Origin: Clostridia bacterium
GTDB lineage: Bacteria; Bacillota; Clostridia; Oscillospirales; Butyricicoccaceae
Direction of reading: 5' to 3'
Length of the DNA stretch: 47,010 bases
Assembly: GCA_021205365.1 (NCBI GenBank)
Contig: JAJPXP010000037.1
Span: 44,051 to 91,060, forward strand
The position numbers and the translations under genes were made by a program. Below are positions 9,380 to 18,100 of the stretch, piece by piece. Each line of letters starts with the position of its first letter. Position 1 is the first letter of the stretch. Under the pieces are notes generated by a model, which saw only the letters and a list, made by a program, of their open reading frames with translations, was not told the DNA's origin and did not search any database.

Positions 9380-10441
9380 CTATGCTGAAAAGACGGTCAT
9401 GTATGGCACAACATGCGAATATGTCCACAGAGAATAGCCGCCCAGCAGCAGCAAAATCACAAATAGTGCGATTTTAAACAGCCTGTCGTACATTCTAGAC
9501 TGAAATACACTTCCAAAAAATACAATTTCGAAGAATTTCATGTACATTCCGGCACGTCCTGCCCATGTGAACACAAATCCCATGCACTGTACCAGATATC
9601 CCACTATACTCAATGCAAACAGCAGATGCGGGCTCTGGCCTAAAATATACGTTGAATCTGTTTCCGTTTTCCATAGATACTTCTCCATGAAAAATGGAAA
9701 ATATGTCATAACCAGCAAACCAATGCAAACCATAACCATCAGTCCGATATCTACCTCGTCTCCGTGCAGATATCCACCGTAAAATCGCACCAGAAAGACA
9801 CCAACCATACCAAATCCAAAGCAGTACGCGAATACAGCTCCCAGATTTTTTAATGTCAGGCGCTTATCTGCAAAAATAAAGAAAATCGGTATTGCAGCTG
9901 CAAAAAATGCACTGATATGGAACAGGCTTGCAATCACGACGCCCAGCAGAAATTTTATATTTTTCCGCTCCTGCAGATACCGTGAGCTGTAAAAGATAAT
10001 TGCAACCGCAAGGCTCTGCCGGATAATATTCAGGCTTGTTCCAAAGTAGAAAAGAACAAACAGTGAGGCTGCTACACCAATATGAATTGATTTCCGAAAA
10101 TCCCACAGGCGGAAAAAAACCAGACTGTAGTTAATCAACGCAAGCACAAACAAAACAAAAGATGTATTGTCCCACAGCTTCATGAGATATTCGCACAGAA
10201 AATGGAACAGCCATTCTTTGGAATGAACCAGAAAGCCATATTGTCTGTTAAATAAAATGGCAGCCAGAACATTTTTTGTATCGGTTCCGACTGTAGCCGC
10301 ACGCAGTCCCGCAACGAATGATAATATGAGAATCGGAATCAACAGAATCCATTTTTTATTTCGTTTGGCTGCGGTCTGGGAAAATACAGCCGCTATCGCA
10401 GCCAGGACCAGATAAAAACACAGGCTTGTAATTTTCGCCAT
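9380..10441 (-). CDS. epsG: EpsG-like exopolysaccharide polymerase
   Basis: A 353-residue polytopic membrane protein with about ten helices, an ILILSFVAGLRAATVGTDTKN segment early on (the GxRxxxVGTDT pattern typical of EpsG/Wzy-like proteins), and an RYLQERK cytoplasmic loop. The ATG at 10441 has TAGGGGAT upstream. Its stop overlaps the ribosome binding site of the next gene, consistent with translational coupling. It probably joins repeat units outside the membrane. The family is assigned from the GTDT motif, size and position between glycosyltransferase genes. Confidence 0.85.
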   Translation of the reverse strand: MAKITSLCFYLVLAAIAAVFSQTAAKRNKKWILLIPILILSFVAGLRAATVGTDTKNVLAAILFNRQYGFLVHSKEWLFHFLCEYLMKLWDNTSFVLFVLALINYSLVFFRLWDFRKSIHIGVAASLFVLFYFGTSLNIIRQSLAVAIIFYSSRYLQERKNIKFLLGVVIASLFHISAFFAAAIPIFFIFADKRLTLKNLGAVFAYCFGFGMVGVFLVRFYGGYLHGDEVDIGLMVMVCIGLLVMTYFPFFMEKYLWKTETDSTYILGQSPHLLFALSIVGYLVQCMGFVFTWAGRAGMYMKFFEIVFFGSVFQSRMYDRLFKIALFVILLLLGGYSLWTYSHVVPYMTVFSA

Positions 10442-10457
10442 CGTTATCCCCTAATCT

Positions 10458-11582
10458 TTATTTCAAATTCAGATAAAATGTCTCCAGCTTTTTTGCTTCC
10501 GTTTCTATATTGAGCTGGCCCAGAGACACATTTTCATATTCAGCATACCTGTCACATGGTCGGTATGTTTGAAAAACCATCTTTGCAATTTTTTCCGGCT
10601 TTTTTTCCAGTGAGAAGGATTCATAACAATGTGAAATGCAGGTTTCTGGTGCAACCGTATCCGAAACAAAGCAATACAGACCACTGCACTGTGCCTCTAC
10701 CAGCGCAAGGCTAAGCCCTTCATACACAGATGGAAACAGAAAAATGTCCATAGCGCACAGATAATCCTGTACATGATCCTTCCGTCCTGCAAAGATCACA
10801 GAATCTGTCAGCTTCAGCTGCTCTGTCAGCTCCTTGATCTGCGCCATCCCGTCACCATTGCCGAGCAGAAGCAGGCAGGAATCCGGTTCTAAACGATGGT
10901 ACTCTGCAAAAATGTGCAGCAGCAATACATGATTCTTTTCCGGTGCAAAGCGCCCGGTATGGCCAATCACTTTGGTGTGTTCCGCAATGCCATACTGCTT
11001 CCGGACCGCTTTCCGTTTTTCTTCCTGAAAACGATATTTGCTGCAATGGATTGCATTGTTGAGAACCGTGTAATGATTCTTTTTGACAACGCGTTTTCCC
11101 AGCAGCACTGCTGCCTGGTCAGAACATGCCATGTAATCCGTGATGACCAGCGGTCCCAACAAACTGATACACCAGTTACGCAAAGCAGCTTTTTTATGGA
11201 TACTAAATTTTGTGGAATGGCTGTGCTGGATGACATGCTGAACGCCGTGGCGTTTTGCCGCCCAGCCAAAAATCTCGGACGCGAAAATCGGATGGCAGTG
11301 TACAATGCGGTACTCTCCCTCATGCTGTGCAAAAAAACGGTCCGCTTCCTTCAAAAATCCAGCGGAAATTGCCGGTTTTCCGATTTTATAGATTTTTCCG
11401 CCCAGTGCCCGGATTTCTTTACCGTGATCCTCCTCCTGTGGTTCAAAATACAGGAAATCAAACTGGATCTTTGACCGGTCAATGAACCGGTAGTAATTCA
11501 TGACAACAGACATTACACCGGACGCTGCTGTTAAATCCGAAACGATATGTAAAATGCGTACAACAGAGTTACTCGTTTGCAT
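10458..11582 (-). CDS. Glycosyltransferase family 4 (GT-B fold, EpsF-like)
   Basis: A 374-residue GT-B enzyme. The N-domain starts RILHIVSDLTAASGVMSV (a donor/acceptor cleft strand with a glycine loop), and the C-domain has GHTGRFAPEKNH and the EGLSLALVEAQCSG nucleotide-sugar site (E-x7-E). The start at 11582 is preferred because longer forms read back into the tyrosine-rich tail of the CpsD gene; even so the two genes overlap by 14 bp. It resembles EpsF/CapM-type transferases of exopolysaccharide assembly. It lacks membrane segments. The sugar donor cannot be told from the sequence. Confidence 0.88.
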   Translation of the reverse strand: MQTSNSVVRILHIVSDLTAASGVMSVVMNYYRFIDRSKIQFDFLYFEPQEEDHGKEIRALGGKIYKIGKPAISAGFLKEADRFFAQHEGEYRIVHCHPIFASEIFGWAAKRHGVQHVIQHSHSTKFSIHKKAALRNWCISLLGPLVITDYMACSDQAAVLLGKRVVKKNHYTVLNNAIHCSKYRFQEEKRKAVRKQYGIAEHTKVIGHTGRFAPEKNHVLLLHIFAEYHRLEPDSCLLLLGNGDGMAQIKELTEQLKLTDSVIFAGRKDHVQDYLCAMDIFLFPSVYEGLSLALVEAQCSGLYCFVSDTVAPETCISHCYESFSLEKKPEKIAKMVFQTYRPCDRYAEYENVSLGQLNIETEAKKLETFYLNLK

Positions 11583-12294
11583 AATTTCCGTAATCTCCGT
11601 AGCCGCCGTAGCCGCCGTATTTTCCATAATAACCACGGTCTTTGCTGCTCACCTTATTCAGAACAACACCGAGAATCTTACCGCCGGTTTTTTCAATTTG
11701 CGTTTTAACTCTGCGAATCTGCCGATAGCTGTTATGCTGCGTATCTACAACAATCAATGTGCCGTCCATGAGAGCGGCAATAACAGCATAGTCAATAACG
11801 CGGCCTACCGGAGGCGCATCCACAATAACAAAAACAAAATGCTCTTTGATACTGATAAGAAGTTCAGAAAAAATCGTTGAGCCCAGCAGTTCAGTCGGAT
11901 TCGGCGGCTGAATGCCTGCAAAGACCATGACCAGATTGTTGATATCTGTACGGTACAGCACTTCGGACAACGGTTTTATTCCGGAAAGATAATGGCTCAG
12001 CCCATACAGCGTTCCCTGATGTCCTGTCTTTCTGGATATAACGCTCTTTCTCATATCAGTATCCAAAAATAGAACTTTTTTTCTGCTTTGTGCCAGAGAT
12101 GCAGCAAGTTGGAACGCAATGGTAGATTTCCCCTCATTCTCGTTGCAGCTGGTAATGCCAATAGAACAGACATTTGCTCCGCTGAACAGAATATTTGTGC
12201 GCAGCGTTTTCATTGCCTCAGAAATATGAAAATCCTGTGGCAGGAGCTGCTTTACCTCTATGATTTCTACTTGCTTTTTGTCTTCCATATTCAT
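11569..12294 (-). CDS. cpsD: CpsD/CapB-type bacterial tyrosine kinase
   Basis: A 241-residue BY-kinase. It has the EAMKTLRTNI entry motif, a Walker A with SCNENEGKST, a Walker A' (LFLDTDMRKS) and a Walker B around VIVDAPP. The C-terminus is a tyrosine/glycine cluster (YYGKYGGYGGYGDYGNY), the autophosphorylation tail. The ATG at 12294 overlaps the stop of the Wzz gene as ATGA and has AAGGGGA upstream. In Gram-positives this cytoplasmic ATPase pairs with the membrane Wzz/YveK partner to control chain length and export, and is dephosphorylated by the CpsB-type phosphatase two genes upstream. Confidence 0.93.
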   Translation of the reverse strand: MNMEDKKQVEIIEVKQLLPQDFHISEAMKTLRTNILFSGANVCSIGITSCNENEGKSTIAFQLAASLAQSRKKVLFLDTDMRKSVISRKTGHQGTLYGLSHYLSGIKPLSEVLYRTDINNLVMVFAGIQPPNPTELLGSTIFSELLISIKEHFVFVIVDAPPVGRVIDYAVIAALMDGTLIVVDTQHNSYRQIRRVKTQIEKTGGKILGVVLNKVSSKDRGYYGKYGGYGGYGDYGNYANE

Positions 12295-13037
12295 TCAGTC
12301 TTTCCCCTTCCCATTTCCTTACCTGTACGTTTTTTTGTACGGCTGCTGCCTTTGCCCATACTTCTGGAATACGGAATGGTACCCAAGGTGGCAAGCTGCA
12401 AATAGCGTTCCGCGTCTTCCTCTGTCTTCACGGTGTCATCTGCAACAAACAGCACGGTCAGAGCGCAAAGAGACAGTACCAGTGCAATGCCTGCTGCTAA
12501 AATGACATTTTTCTTTGTATTGGGTGCAGACGGAGAGGTTGGAACATCTGCTGCATAAACGACATTAACGGCATCAATTTCCATAATGTCTACAATCTGC
12601 TGCTGTGCAACATCACGAATTTTATTCGCCAGCTTTGCTGCAAGCTCCGGATCGGAGTCCGTGACGTTGATCTGCATGATACGAGTATCTTCCTGATTGG
12701 TAACTTTGATTTTTCCCGCCAGTTCTGCGTTAGAAATATCAAGATCCAAGTCTTTAATGACTTCTGCTGTAACATTTCTTCCTGTGATAAGGGCTTCATA
12801 GTCATTTGCCAGCTGTGTAGATGACTGAATATCCGAATAATTTACTGCTGTCCCCTCTGAACGGTTTAAAATATAAATTCGCGTAGACGCCGTGTAGGAT
12901 GGTGTAAGCACAAAGCTGCTTATGACAAATACAATTGCACTACATACGACAACAGCAACCGCTGGAATCCATATTTTTTTTCTGATATAAAACAGCAGAT
13001 CCAATAAATTAATTTCTGCAAAATTCTGATTTTCCAT
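12291..13037 (-). CDS. Wzz/YveK-type chain-length determinant, CpsC-like
   Basis: A 248-residue protein with two membrane helices flanking an extracytoplasmic loop: helix one near 18-38, and helix two near 178-200 (ILAAGIALVLSLCALTVLF). The Wzz pattern is visible in INLLDLLFYIRKK at the start, in SYTASTRIYIL, and in the proline-rich AADVPTSPSAPN before the second helix. A short basic cytoplasmic tail follows. It is the membrane activator of the adjacent CpsD kinase and helps set polymer length. The gene sits between cpsB and cpsD with a 9-bp gap and a 4-bp overlap respectively. Confidence 0.9.
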   Translation of the reverse strand: MENQNFAEINLLDLLFYIRKKIWIPAVAVVVCSAIVFVISSFVLTPSYTASTRIYILNRSEGTAVNYSDIQSSTQLANDYEALITGRNVTAEVIKDLDLDISNAELAGKIKVTNQEDTRIMQINVTDSDPELAAKLANKIRDVAQQQIVDIMEIDAVNVVYAADVPTSPSAPNTKKNVILAAGIALVLSLCALTVLFVADDTVKTEEDAERYLQLATLGTIPYSRSMGKGSSRTKKRTGKEMGRGKTE

Positions 13038-13046
13038 AAATTCTCC

Positions 13047-13760
13047 TTATATTATTCGGTTCTGAATGACACAGATGCTGTTGCTATAGAACAGTTCCTC
13101 TGCATATTCTGTCCCGTATTTTTTTCGAATAAACTTCTCTGCTTCCTGCAGCACCGGTGTACGGTGTTCTGCATCATGCGCATCCGATGCCACAAAGGAC
13201 ACCATATTCTGTTTCAGCAGCTTCCTGCAGAACATTTTTGTTCCAAAACCATGTCGTCCCATCACACTGTCTGCATTGATTTGAAGCAGCGCCCCAAAAT
13301 CCACCAATTCGTCCAGATACTTCCAATCTCTTCGCAGACATTCATACCGTTCTATGTGTGCAAGAATCGTACGGAATCCGCTGTTTGCAGCTTCATTCAC
13401 TGCACGTAAAATCACGGAAAATGAAACGGTCGTCCCAAATTCCAGCAGAATATATCGGGAGCCGGACATCGTTAATATCTTTCCCCCGAGAAGCTTCTGC
13501 ATCATATCGGATTGATAATATATTTCCGTTCCGAGATAGATTTTTAAATCCGGATACCGGTCTGCATAAGTGTGTTTTATCTGCTCAAACAGACGTTGTA
13601 TGGTTTGAAGGCTGCACGTATAGCCATTTCGATGATGCGGCGTCAGGATGATCGAACGGGTTCCGCTTTGATACGCCATTGCTACCATCTTATCTGTTGT
13701 GGCCCAATCTGAGGAACCATCGTCAATCCCCGGCAAAATATGTGTATGCATGTCAAACAT
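13047..13760 (-). CDS. cpsB: CpsB/YwqE-type tyrosine-protein phosphatase (PHP fold)
   Basis: A 237-residue PHP-superfamily metalloenzyme. The metal-binding motifs are HTHILPGIDDGS at the N-terminus, TPHH near residue 42, HIERY near 137 and SDAHD near 193. Such proteins are manganese-dependent phosphotyrosine phosphatases that reset the CpsD kinase and so regulate polysaccharide output. The ATG at 13760 shares one base with the stop of the upstream glycosyltransferase (TGATG). All expected metal ligands appear present. Confidence 0.92.
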   Translation of the reverse strand: MFDMHTHILPGIDDGSSDWATTDKMVAMAYQSGTRSIILTPHHRNGYTCSLQTIQRLFEQIKHTYADRYPDLKIYLGTEIYYQSDMMQKLLGGKILTMSGSRYILLEFGTTVSFSVILRAVNEAANSGFRTILAHIERYECLRRDWKYLDELVDFGALLQINADSVMGRHGFGTKMFCRKLLKQNMVSFVASDAHDAEHRTPVLQEAEKFIRKKYGTEYAEELFYSNSICVIQNRII

Positions 13761-14665
13761 CAGGAATCACCTGCCTTTGTGCCTTTAGAAGCATACGCCA
13801 CAGCTAACTCCTGCAATAAACTGTTATCCCGCTCTGCCGGATGGCTGTTTCTCAAAAAACGGCTATACGCAAACGCCCGCAACCGATTTGGAACAACTAC
13901 AGTTCCGATAAATCGTACCGCAAGATTTTTGCAGTATGTGCCTTTGTCCAGTAGACCGCATTGCATGAGATGCTGTTCCATCCTTCTGGTTTGCTCAAAA
14001 TACTTTAATCCGCCTCTTCTTTGATGCATGCCATCGACACGTGCAAAGACGCAGATGCTGTCATCATTCATCAGCAGAAATCCCTTTGCTGTCATACGCG
14101 CCCAGAGATGATAATCTTCAAACATCGGGAAATCGACATAATTCCCGGCTTTCAGTACCATGTCTTTTCTCAGAAGAACCGTCATATGATTCATAGGATT
14201 CTGGGATGCAATCCGTTTTTTGACACCATCTGCAGTATTCGGGACAATTCGATAGCCCGTAACGGTCGGCTTTGGGGCACTGGAAAACTCTGCGATCTGC
14301 CCGCCAACGGCACCGATATCCGGGTTGTCCAGTATGAGCCTGAGCTGCCTTTCCATCCGGACCGGAACGGCAATATCATCCGTATCCATTCTCGCAACCA
14401 GATTATATTTGCAGTAGGTGATACCTGTTCGCAGTGCTTTTCCAAGGCCACCGTTTTTCGGAAGCCGCACAATCTGGAACAGTTCCCCTGTATCCTTTTC
14501 AAATTCTGCAATCGCGCGATCCAGCTCTTGTGTCAAACACCCATCACATACAATCACAAAATCATCAGGCGGAACGGTCTGTGCAAGCATACTGCGGACA
14601 GCCTGCCTGAAAAATCCAGGGTTTTCTTTGTAATATACCGACATCAAAACAGAATATTTTTCCAT
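13760..14665 (-). CDS. Glycosyltransferase family 2
   Basis: A 301-residue GT-A enzyme starting YSVLMSVYYKENPGFF, with VIVCDG, LARMDTDDIA-like acidic motif (ARMDTDD, the metal/nucleotide site) and the MFEDYHLW acceptor-side segment. It is close in pattern to WchA/AmsE-type family-2 transferases. The ATG at 14665 follows the stop of the priming transferase directly (that gene ends at 14666). It probably adds the second sugar of the repeat unit. Confidence 0.9.
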   Translation of the reverse strand: MEKYSVLMSVYYKENPGFFRQAVRSMLAQTVPPDDFVIVCDGCLTQELDRAIAEFEKDTGELFQIVRLPKNGGLGKALRTGITYCKYNLVARMDTDDIAVPVRMERQLRLILDNPDIGAVGGQIAEFSSAPKPTVTGYRIVPNTADGVKKRIASQNPMNHMTVLLRKDMVLKAGNYVDFPMFEDYHLWARMTAKGFLLMNDDSICVFARVDGMHQRRGGLKYFEQTRRMEQHLMQCGLLDKGTYCKNLAVRFIGTVVVPNRLRAFAYSRFLRNSHPAERDNSLLQELAVAYASKGTKAGDS

Positions 14666-15346
14666 TTATCTTGCCCCCTCATGGGAAAATACAATAAAAA
14701 CTGTCTGGAAAATACACTGTAAATCCATTTTGATAGACTGATGCTCTATGTAATACATATCATAAATAATTTTTTCTTCCGGCTTCAAATCATATCCGCC
14801 ATTTACCTGTGCATATCCGGTCAGTCCCGGCTGAACCAGCATGCGGTTTCGAAATCCATGGATATAGGTCTCAAATTCATCATAAAACACAGCCCGTTCC
14901 GGCCTGGGGCCTACAATGCTCATATCCCCAATAAAAATATTCCAAAACTGTGGTAATTCATCCAACCGCGTTTTACGTAAAAACCTTCCAATTTTTGTAC
15001 ATCGGTCATCATATTTATCAGCCCACTGTGGCCCGCCTGCCTCTGCATCAATATACATGGAACGAAATTTATAAATGGTAAAGGGTTTTGCATTTTTTCC
15101 AAGCCGCTGCTGTTTAAAAATCGCAGGCCCTGGTGAATCAATTCGAATAATAACCGCAATAATCAACATCGGGATCAAAAGAATAAGACCCGCACATGCA
15201 GATACCAGAATATCAAAAGTACGTTTTACAAATAAGTAGCCCCAGTCCCGCCGAACCGGTACACTGAAAACCGTTATTTCTATATGATTCCGTTCCAGCT
15301 GTTCCGTTTCAGCTTCCAGCAGATTGTTTTTCACCATGTCCCTCAT
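14666..15346 (-). CDS. Undecaprenyl-phosphate sugar phosphotransferase (priming enzyme)
   Basis: A 226-residue bacterial sugar transferase (PF02397-type). A single hydrophobic re-entrant helix near residues 45-68 is followed by SPGPAIFKQQRLG, the KFRSM motif, RLDELPQFWN, the MSIVGPRPE motif and GLTGYAQVNG, all hallmarks of polyprenyl-P hexose-1-P transferases. The ATG at 15346 has AAGGGAAAG upstream. As first gene after the promoter it starts lipid-linked repeat-unit synthesis. It lacks the long multi-helix N-domain of WbaP-like forms, so it resembles the short EpsL/PglC-like type. Confidence 0.93.
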   Translation of the reverse strand: MRDMVKNNLLEAETEQLERNHIEITVFSVPVRRDWGYLFVKRTFDILVSACAGLILLIPMLIIAVIIRIDSPGPAIFKQQRLGKNAKPFTIYKFRSMYIDAEAGGPQWADKYDDRCTKIGRFLRKTRLDELPQFWNIFIGDMSIVGPRPERAVFYDEFETYIHGFRNRMLVQPGLTGYAQVNGGYDLKPEEKIIYDMYYIEHQSIKMDLQCIFQTVFIVFSHEGAR

Positions 15347-15419
15347 TCTTTCCCTTTGTTTCAGATAAATAAAAACATTTACAATAAATCAAACGTTTCT
15401 TTTCAAATAATACAGAAAC

Positions 15420-15448
15420 ATTATACCTCAGATATTTTTCCTTGTCCA
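15420..15448 (-). promoter_or_regulatory. Promoter of the exopolysaccharide operon
   Basis: On the minus strand TGGACA (15443-15448) and TATAAT (15420-15425) are 17 bp apart, a near-perfect sigma-A promoter, with a leader of about 65 nt before the priming-transferase ATG. Confidence 0.8.
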
Positions 15449-15502
15449 TATTCATGTCTGACATAATTCACACGTTTTCCACATTTACGCAATTAATTGC
15501 AG

Positions 15503-15530
15503 TTGTCAACGAACGAAAGTACGATAATAT
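15503..15530 (+). promoter_or_regulatory. Promoter of the phage-like gene pair
   Basis: TTGTCA (15503-15508) and TAATAT (15525-15530) with a 16-bp spacer, followed by GGAGGA at 15562 and the ATG at 15574. It is divergent from the exopolysaccharide promoter, 55 bp away. Confidence 0.5.
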
Positions 15531-15573
15531 AAAAACACAGGGCTCTGAATCTTAAATATCTGGAGGACTTTCT

Positions 15574-15858
15574 ATGATTGATGTTGTTTCAAAACAGTGC
15601 AGTGCCGGTACTATTGAGACATTTGCGCTGCAAACAACCTCGGTTTCCTTTCGTGTAAAAAATTTCACTGATGATTTCATCAAGGTTTGCCTCGGAAAAA
15701 CATGGGATGCTGCTCATGCGGTGACCATTGATGCAGGTATGGCAGAAATTGTTGAATCCAATACCAATCCCAACAAACATCTGACTAGGGAAGCTACCAA
15801 CACAGTGCTGATACGGGCGGAAGCAACTGGACTGGTGGAGGTAATCCGCAATGATTAA
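15574..15858 (+). CDS. Small phage-tail-like protein of unknown function
   Basis: A 94-residue protein with no membrane segment or signal peptide, with GGAGGA 7 nt before the ATG. I do not recognise a named family, but it has the look of small beta-rich proteins encoded next to tail or baseplate genes of gut prophages (SVSFRVKNFTDDFIKV, then a short beta pattern). It overlaps the following metallophosphoesterase gene by 8 bp, so the two are translationally coupled. The phage link is an inference from this style and the C-terminal domain of its partner. Confidence 0.7.
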   Translation: MIDVVSKQCSAGTIETFALQTTSVSFRVKNFTDDFIKVCLGKTWDAAHAVTIDAGMAEIVESNTNPNKHLTREATNTVLIRAEATGLVEVIRND

Positions 15859-17692
15859 ACGAGGTTTCAGTGAGCGCGTTCGCCGTTTTTTCCCATTATC
15901 TTTTACAGGCGCAGTAAACGCCACATATGATACACGTTCACCTGTAGTGCTTCATATTTCATCCTCTTCTATCACTTCTGCTCCAGCAGCATATGTCAGC
16001 ACAGAGGCAGAAGATGTGATACAGCGTTTGAAAGCGATACAAAATGAGAACACCTTTTGTTTTGCACTGTTTACCGACTTTCACTATGCTCCGGTACGAT
16101 ATTTCGATGCTTACGGTGGCTCGTCAGATTATGATACCGTTGCCCAGAACATTGTGGATGCAATCAATCTTGTGAACGGTTCTGTACCTCTGGAATGTGT
16201 CGTGACGCTGGGCGATAATATCGAAGGTCAGAACTATGGAGATAACTCTACACTGGCTTCCACGACAGCAGAACGCGCTACGGGCAGCCTTGCAATGACA
16301 CGCAGCAAGGCTGACGATCTCAATGCCATTCTGTCTGGTTTGCAGGTTCCCCGTATCTCCTGCAAGGGCAATCATGATGATGGCAGTATCAGTGCGTATT
16401 ATGGAGAAAGTGACCATGTATATAAGCTGGCATATATCATGCAGGATGCAGACTATTATCAGCGGTTTTTCAAACACAACGCCAACAAATCGTTAGTGTC
16501 TCTGTCTGACCCGGCTTCTGAGCTTGCTGCGTACCTTGATCTTCCGACATCAAAAGTCCGCATGGTCTTCCTAAACAGCATTGATTTGCCGTATCAGGCT
16601 GATTCCAACGGCAATTGTCCGTATATTGGTGGTACATATAGTCAGTATCTTGGCGGACAGCATACATTCGGCTATCAGGAAAAGCAGTTGGACTGGCTGG
16701 CAAATACAGCTCTAAAACTGCCTTCATCCAAATGGCAGGTACTTATCTTCCAGCATCATCCCATGCTGAATGTATTTTCCAAGCATGCCAATACAGACAG
16801 CGCATACCAGCGGTTTAACTATGATGTTCTGGAAGGTATCCTGCATGCATTCCAGCACGGCACGGCATACACGCACAGCAGTACAACAGGAAAGGCCCCC
16901 AACGGTGCAGAATCTGCGTTGTTCGGTTGTACGGTTTCTGCTGACTTCACAGAGCAGGGGCCCGGACAGATCATGGCAATCTGGAACGGACATATCCACC
17001 GTGATCTGTTTACTACAACAACTTTTGAAAGCTTTCCGTCTTCCAGCGTCACAACACCGAATTTTATCAACAAATTCAGTACGTCAGATGCAGATTTTAT
17101 GGATGGATACCGCCTAAATTCCAGCGGTGTGGCTGTTGCACAAGCAGGCTCGTTTATATCCGGTTTTATTGCTTGCAAACACGGTGATACAATTCGTGTA
17201 CGCTGCCCAAACGGCACCTATGCTTCTGGTACAGGCAAGAACCATCCCTGCATTGCACGATACGGCACAGACAAAGCATTGGTTGGCAATGTGTATTATG
17301 CAGAAACAGCCAGTACAGATGCCAATATGACAATGGACGCCGATAACCTTGGATTCAGTTTGACCATTACAACATCCAACACGGCATATATCCGCGCCGC
17401 TGGTAACGGTTCAACAGAGGGATATGTCATTACCGTGAACGAGGAAATTTCATACACAACTACAGCGGTTCCCGATGGCGGAACAGACACCTTGTTTGTA
17501 TCCACGATGGTTGCAAACCCGAATGAAGGCGCCGTGGCCCCAGCTTGGAATGGTATCACCTACGGACATGCTCCAGCAGCTGCAAACGAAACATCGATCG
17601 ATTTCGTAACGGTTGACCCTATCGCGCACAAAATTTATACGACACGGTATGGTGCTGGTGTGGATCGAGAAATGACATACGCAGGAATCTAA
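15851..17692 (+). CDS. Metallophosphoesterase with phage-receptor-like C-terminal beta domain
   Basis: A 613-residue protein with GGAGG upstream of its ATG at 15851. Residues about 65-400 are a calcineurin-like phosphoesterase: FTDFHYA (DxH), LGDNIEG, KGNHDD, FQHHPM and WNGHIHRD supply a complete set of metal ligands. No signal peptide or membrane helix is seen. The C-terminal part contains SGFIACKHGDTIRVR, a short beta-sandwich pattern common in phage tail-tip or upper-baseplate proteins, then further beta-rich sequence. Together with the small gene in front it looks like a piece of a tail module, yet no other structural phage genes are nearby. It could also be a domesticated extracellular-type hydrolase. 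Confidence 0.8.
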   Translation: MIKRGFSERVRRFFPLSFTGAVNATYDTRSPVVLHISSSSITSAPAAYVSTEAEDVIQRLKAIQNENTFCFALFTDFHYAPVRYFDAYGGSSDYDTVAQNIVDAINLVNGSVPLECVVTLGDNIEGQNYGDNSTLASTTAERATGSLAMTRSKADDLNAILSGLQVPRISCKGNHDDGSISAYYGESDHVYKLAYIMQDADYYQRFFKHNANKSLVSLSDPASELAAYLDLPTSKVRMVFLNSIDLPYQADSNGNCPYIGGTYSQYLGGQHTFGYQEKQLDWLANTALKLPSSKWQVLIFQHHPMLNVFSKHANTDSAYQRFNYDVLEGILHAFQHGTAYTHSSTTGKAPNGAESALFGCTVSADFTEQGPGQIMAIWNGHIHRDLFTTTTFESFPSSSVTTPNFINKFSTSDADFMDGYRLNSSGVAVAQAGSFISGFIACKHGDTIRVRCPNGTYASGTGKNHPCIARYGTDKALVGNVYYAETASTDANMTMDADNLGFSLTITTSNTAYIRAAGNGSTEGYVITVNEEISYTTTAVPDGGTDTLFVSTMVANPNEGAVAPAWNGITYGHAPAAANETSIDFVTVDPIAHKIYTTRYGAGVDREMTYAGI

Positions 17693-17810
17693 TATCCAAT
17701 CAATTGAGCAATCTTACACTAAACCATATTTTCCTTTCTATAATTCAAAAAGCAACCCGAAAAGATTGATTCGGAATTATTCTAAGATGAAATGATAATC
17801 TGTGTTAAAA

Positions 17811-17841
17811 GCCGGCTGCTCATGTATTGAGTAGCCGGCTG
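17811..17841. other. Strong hairpin after the phage-like genes (possible terminator)
   Basis: AGCCGGCT at 17811-17818 pairs with AGCCGGCT at 17834-17841, extended by CTCA/TGAG. Read on the minus strand it is followed by TTTT; on the plus strand it has no T-run, though it sits 118 bp after the plus-strand gene. Because AGCCGGCTGCTCAT is also directly repeated, it may be a repeat-derived hairpin. I see no gene in the rest of 17693-18100 apart from the promoter at its right end. Confidence 0.4.
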
Positions 17842-17983
17842 CTCATATCAGCACACATATCGATTGATTGTCCAATTTCTATTCGTTCATACGCATAGCA
17901 CAGCATCAATGCAGGTATTTTCCTTCCAAATCCAATTTTGTGTATTCAGCTTTATTGCAAATGCACTTTTTCTTCATATACAC

Positions 17984-18012
17984 TTGCATGTCTTCCGCAT
18001 TCATTGTATACT
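17984..18012 (+). promoter_or_regulatory. Promoter of the phosphoribosyltransferase-like gene
   Basis: TTGCAT (17984-17989) and TATACT (18007-18012) with a 17-bp spacer, about 90 nt before the ATG; the ribosome binding site AAAGGAGGA is at about 18088-18096. Confidence 0.6.
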
Positions 18013-18100
18013 ATATATAGAATTAGCAAATTCATATGAAAAAAAATGTATAAACTGCTGAATCAAGCTCTTTATATGTAGATCGGCAAAGGAGGAACAT

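Noticed and set aside
17811-17841. Firm plus-strand terminator for the phage-like genes
   Set aside because: The stem is strong but has no T-run on the plus strand; kept only as a hairpin.
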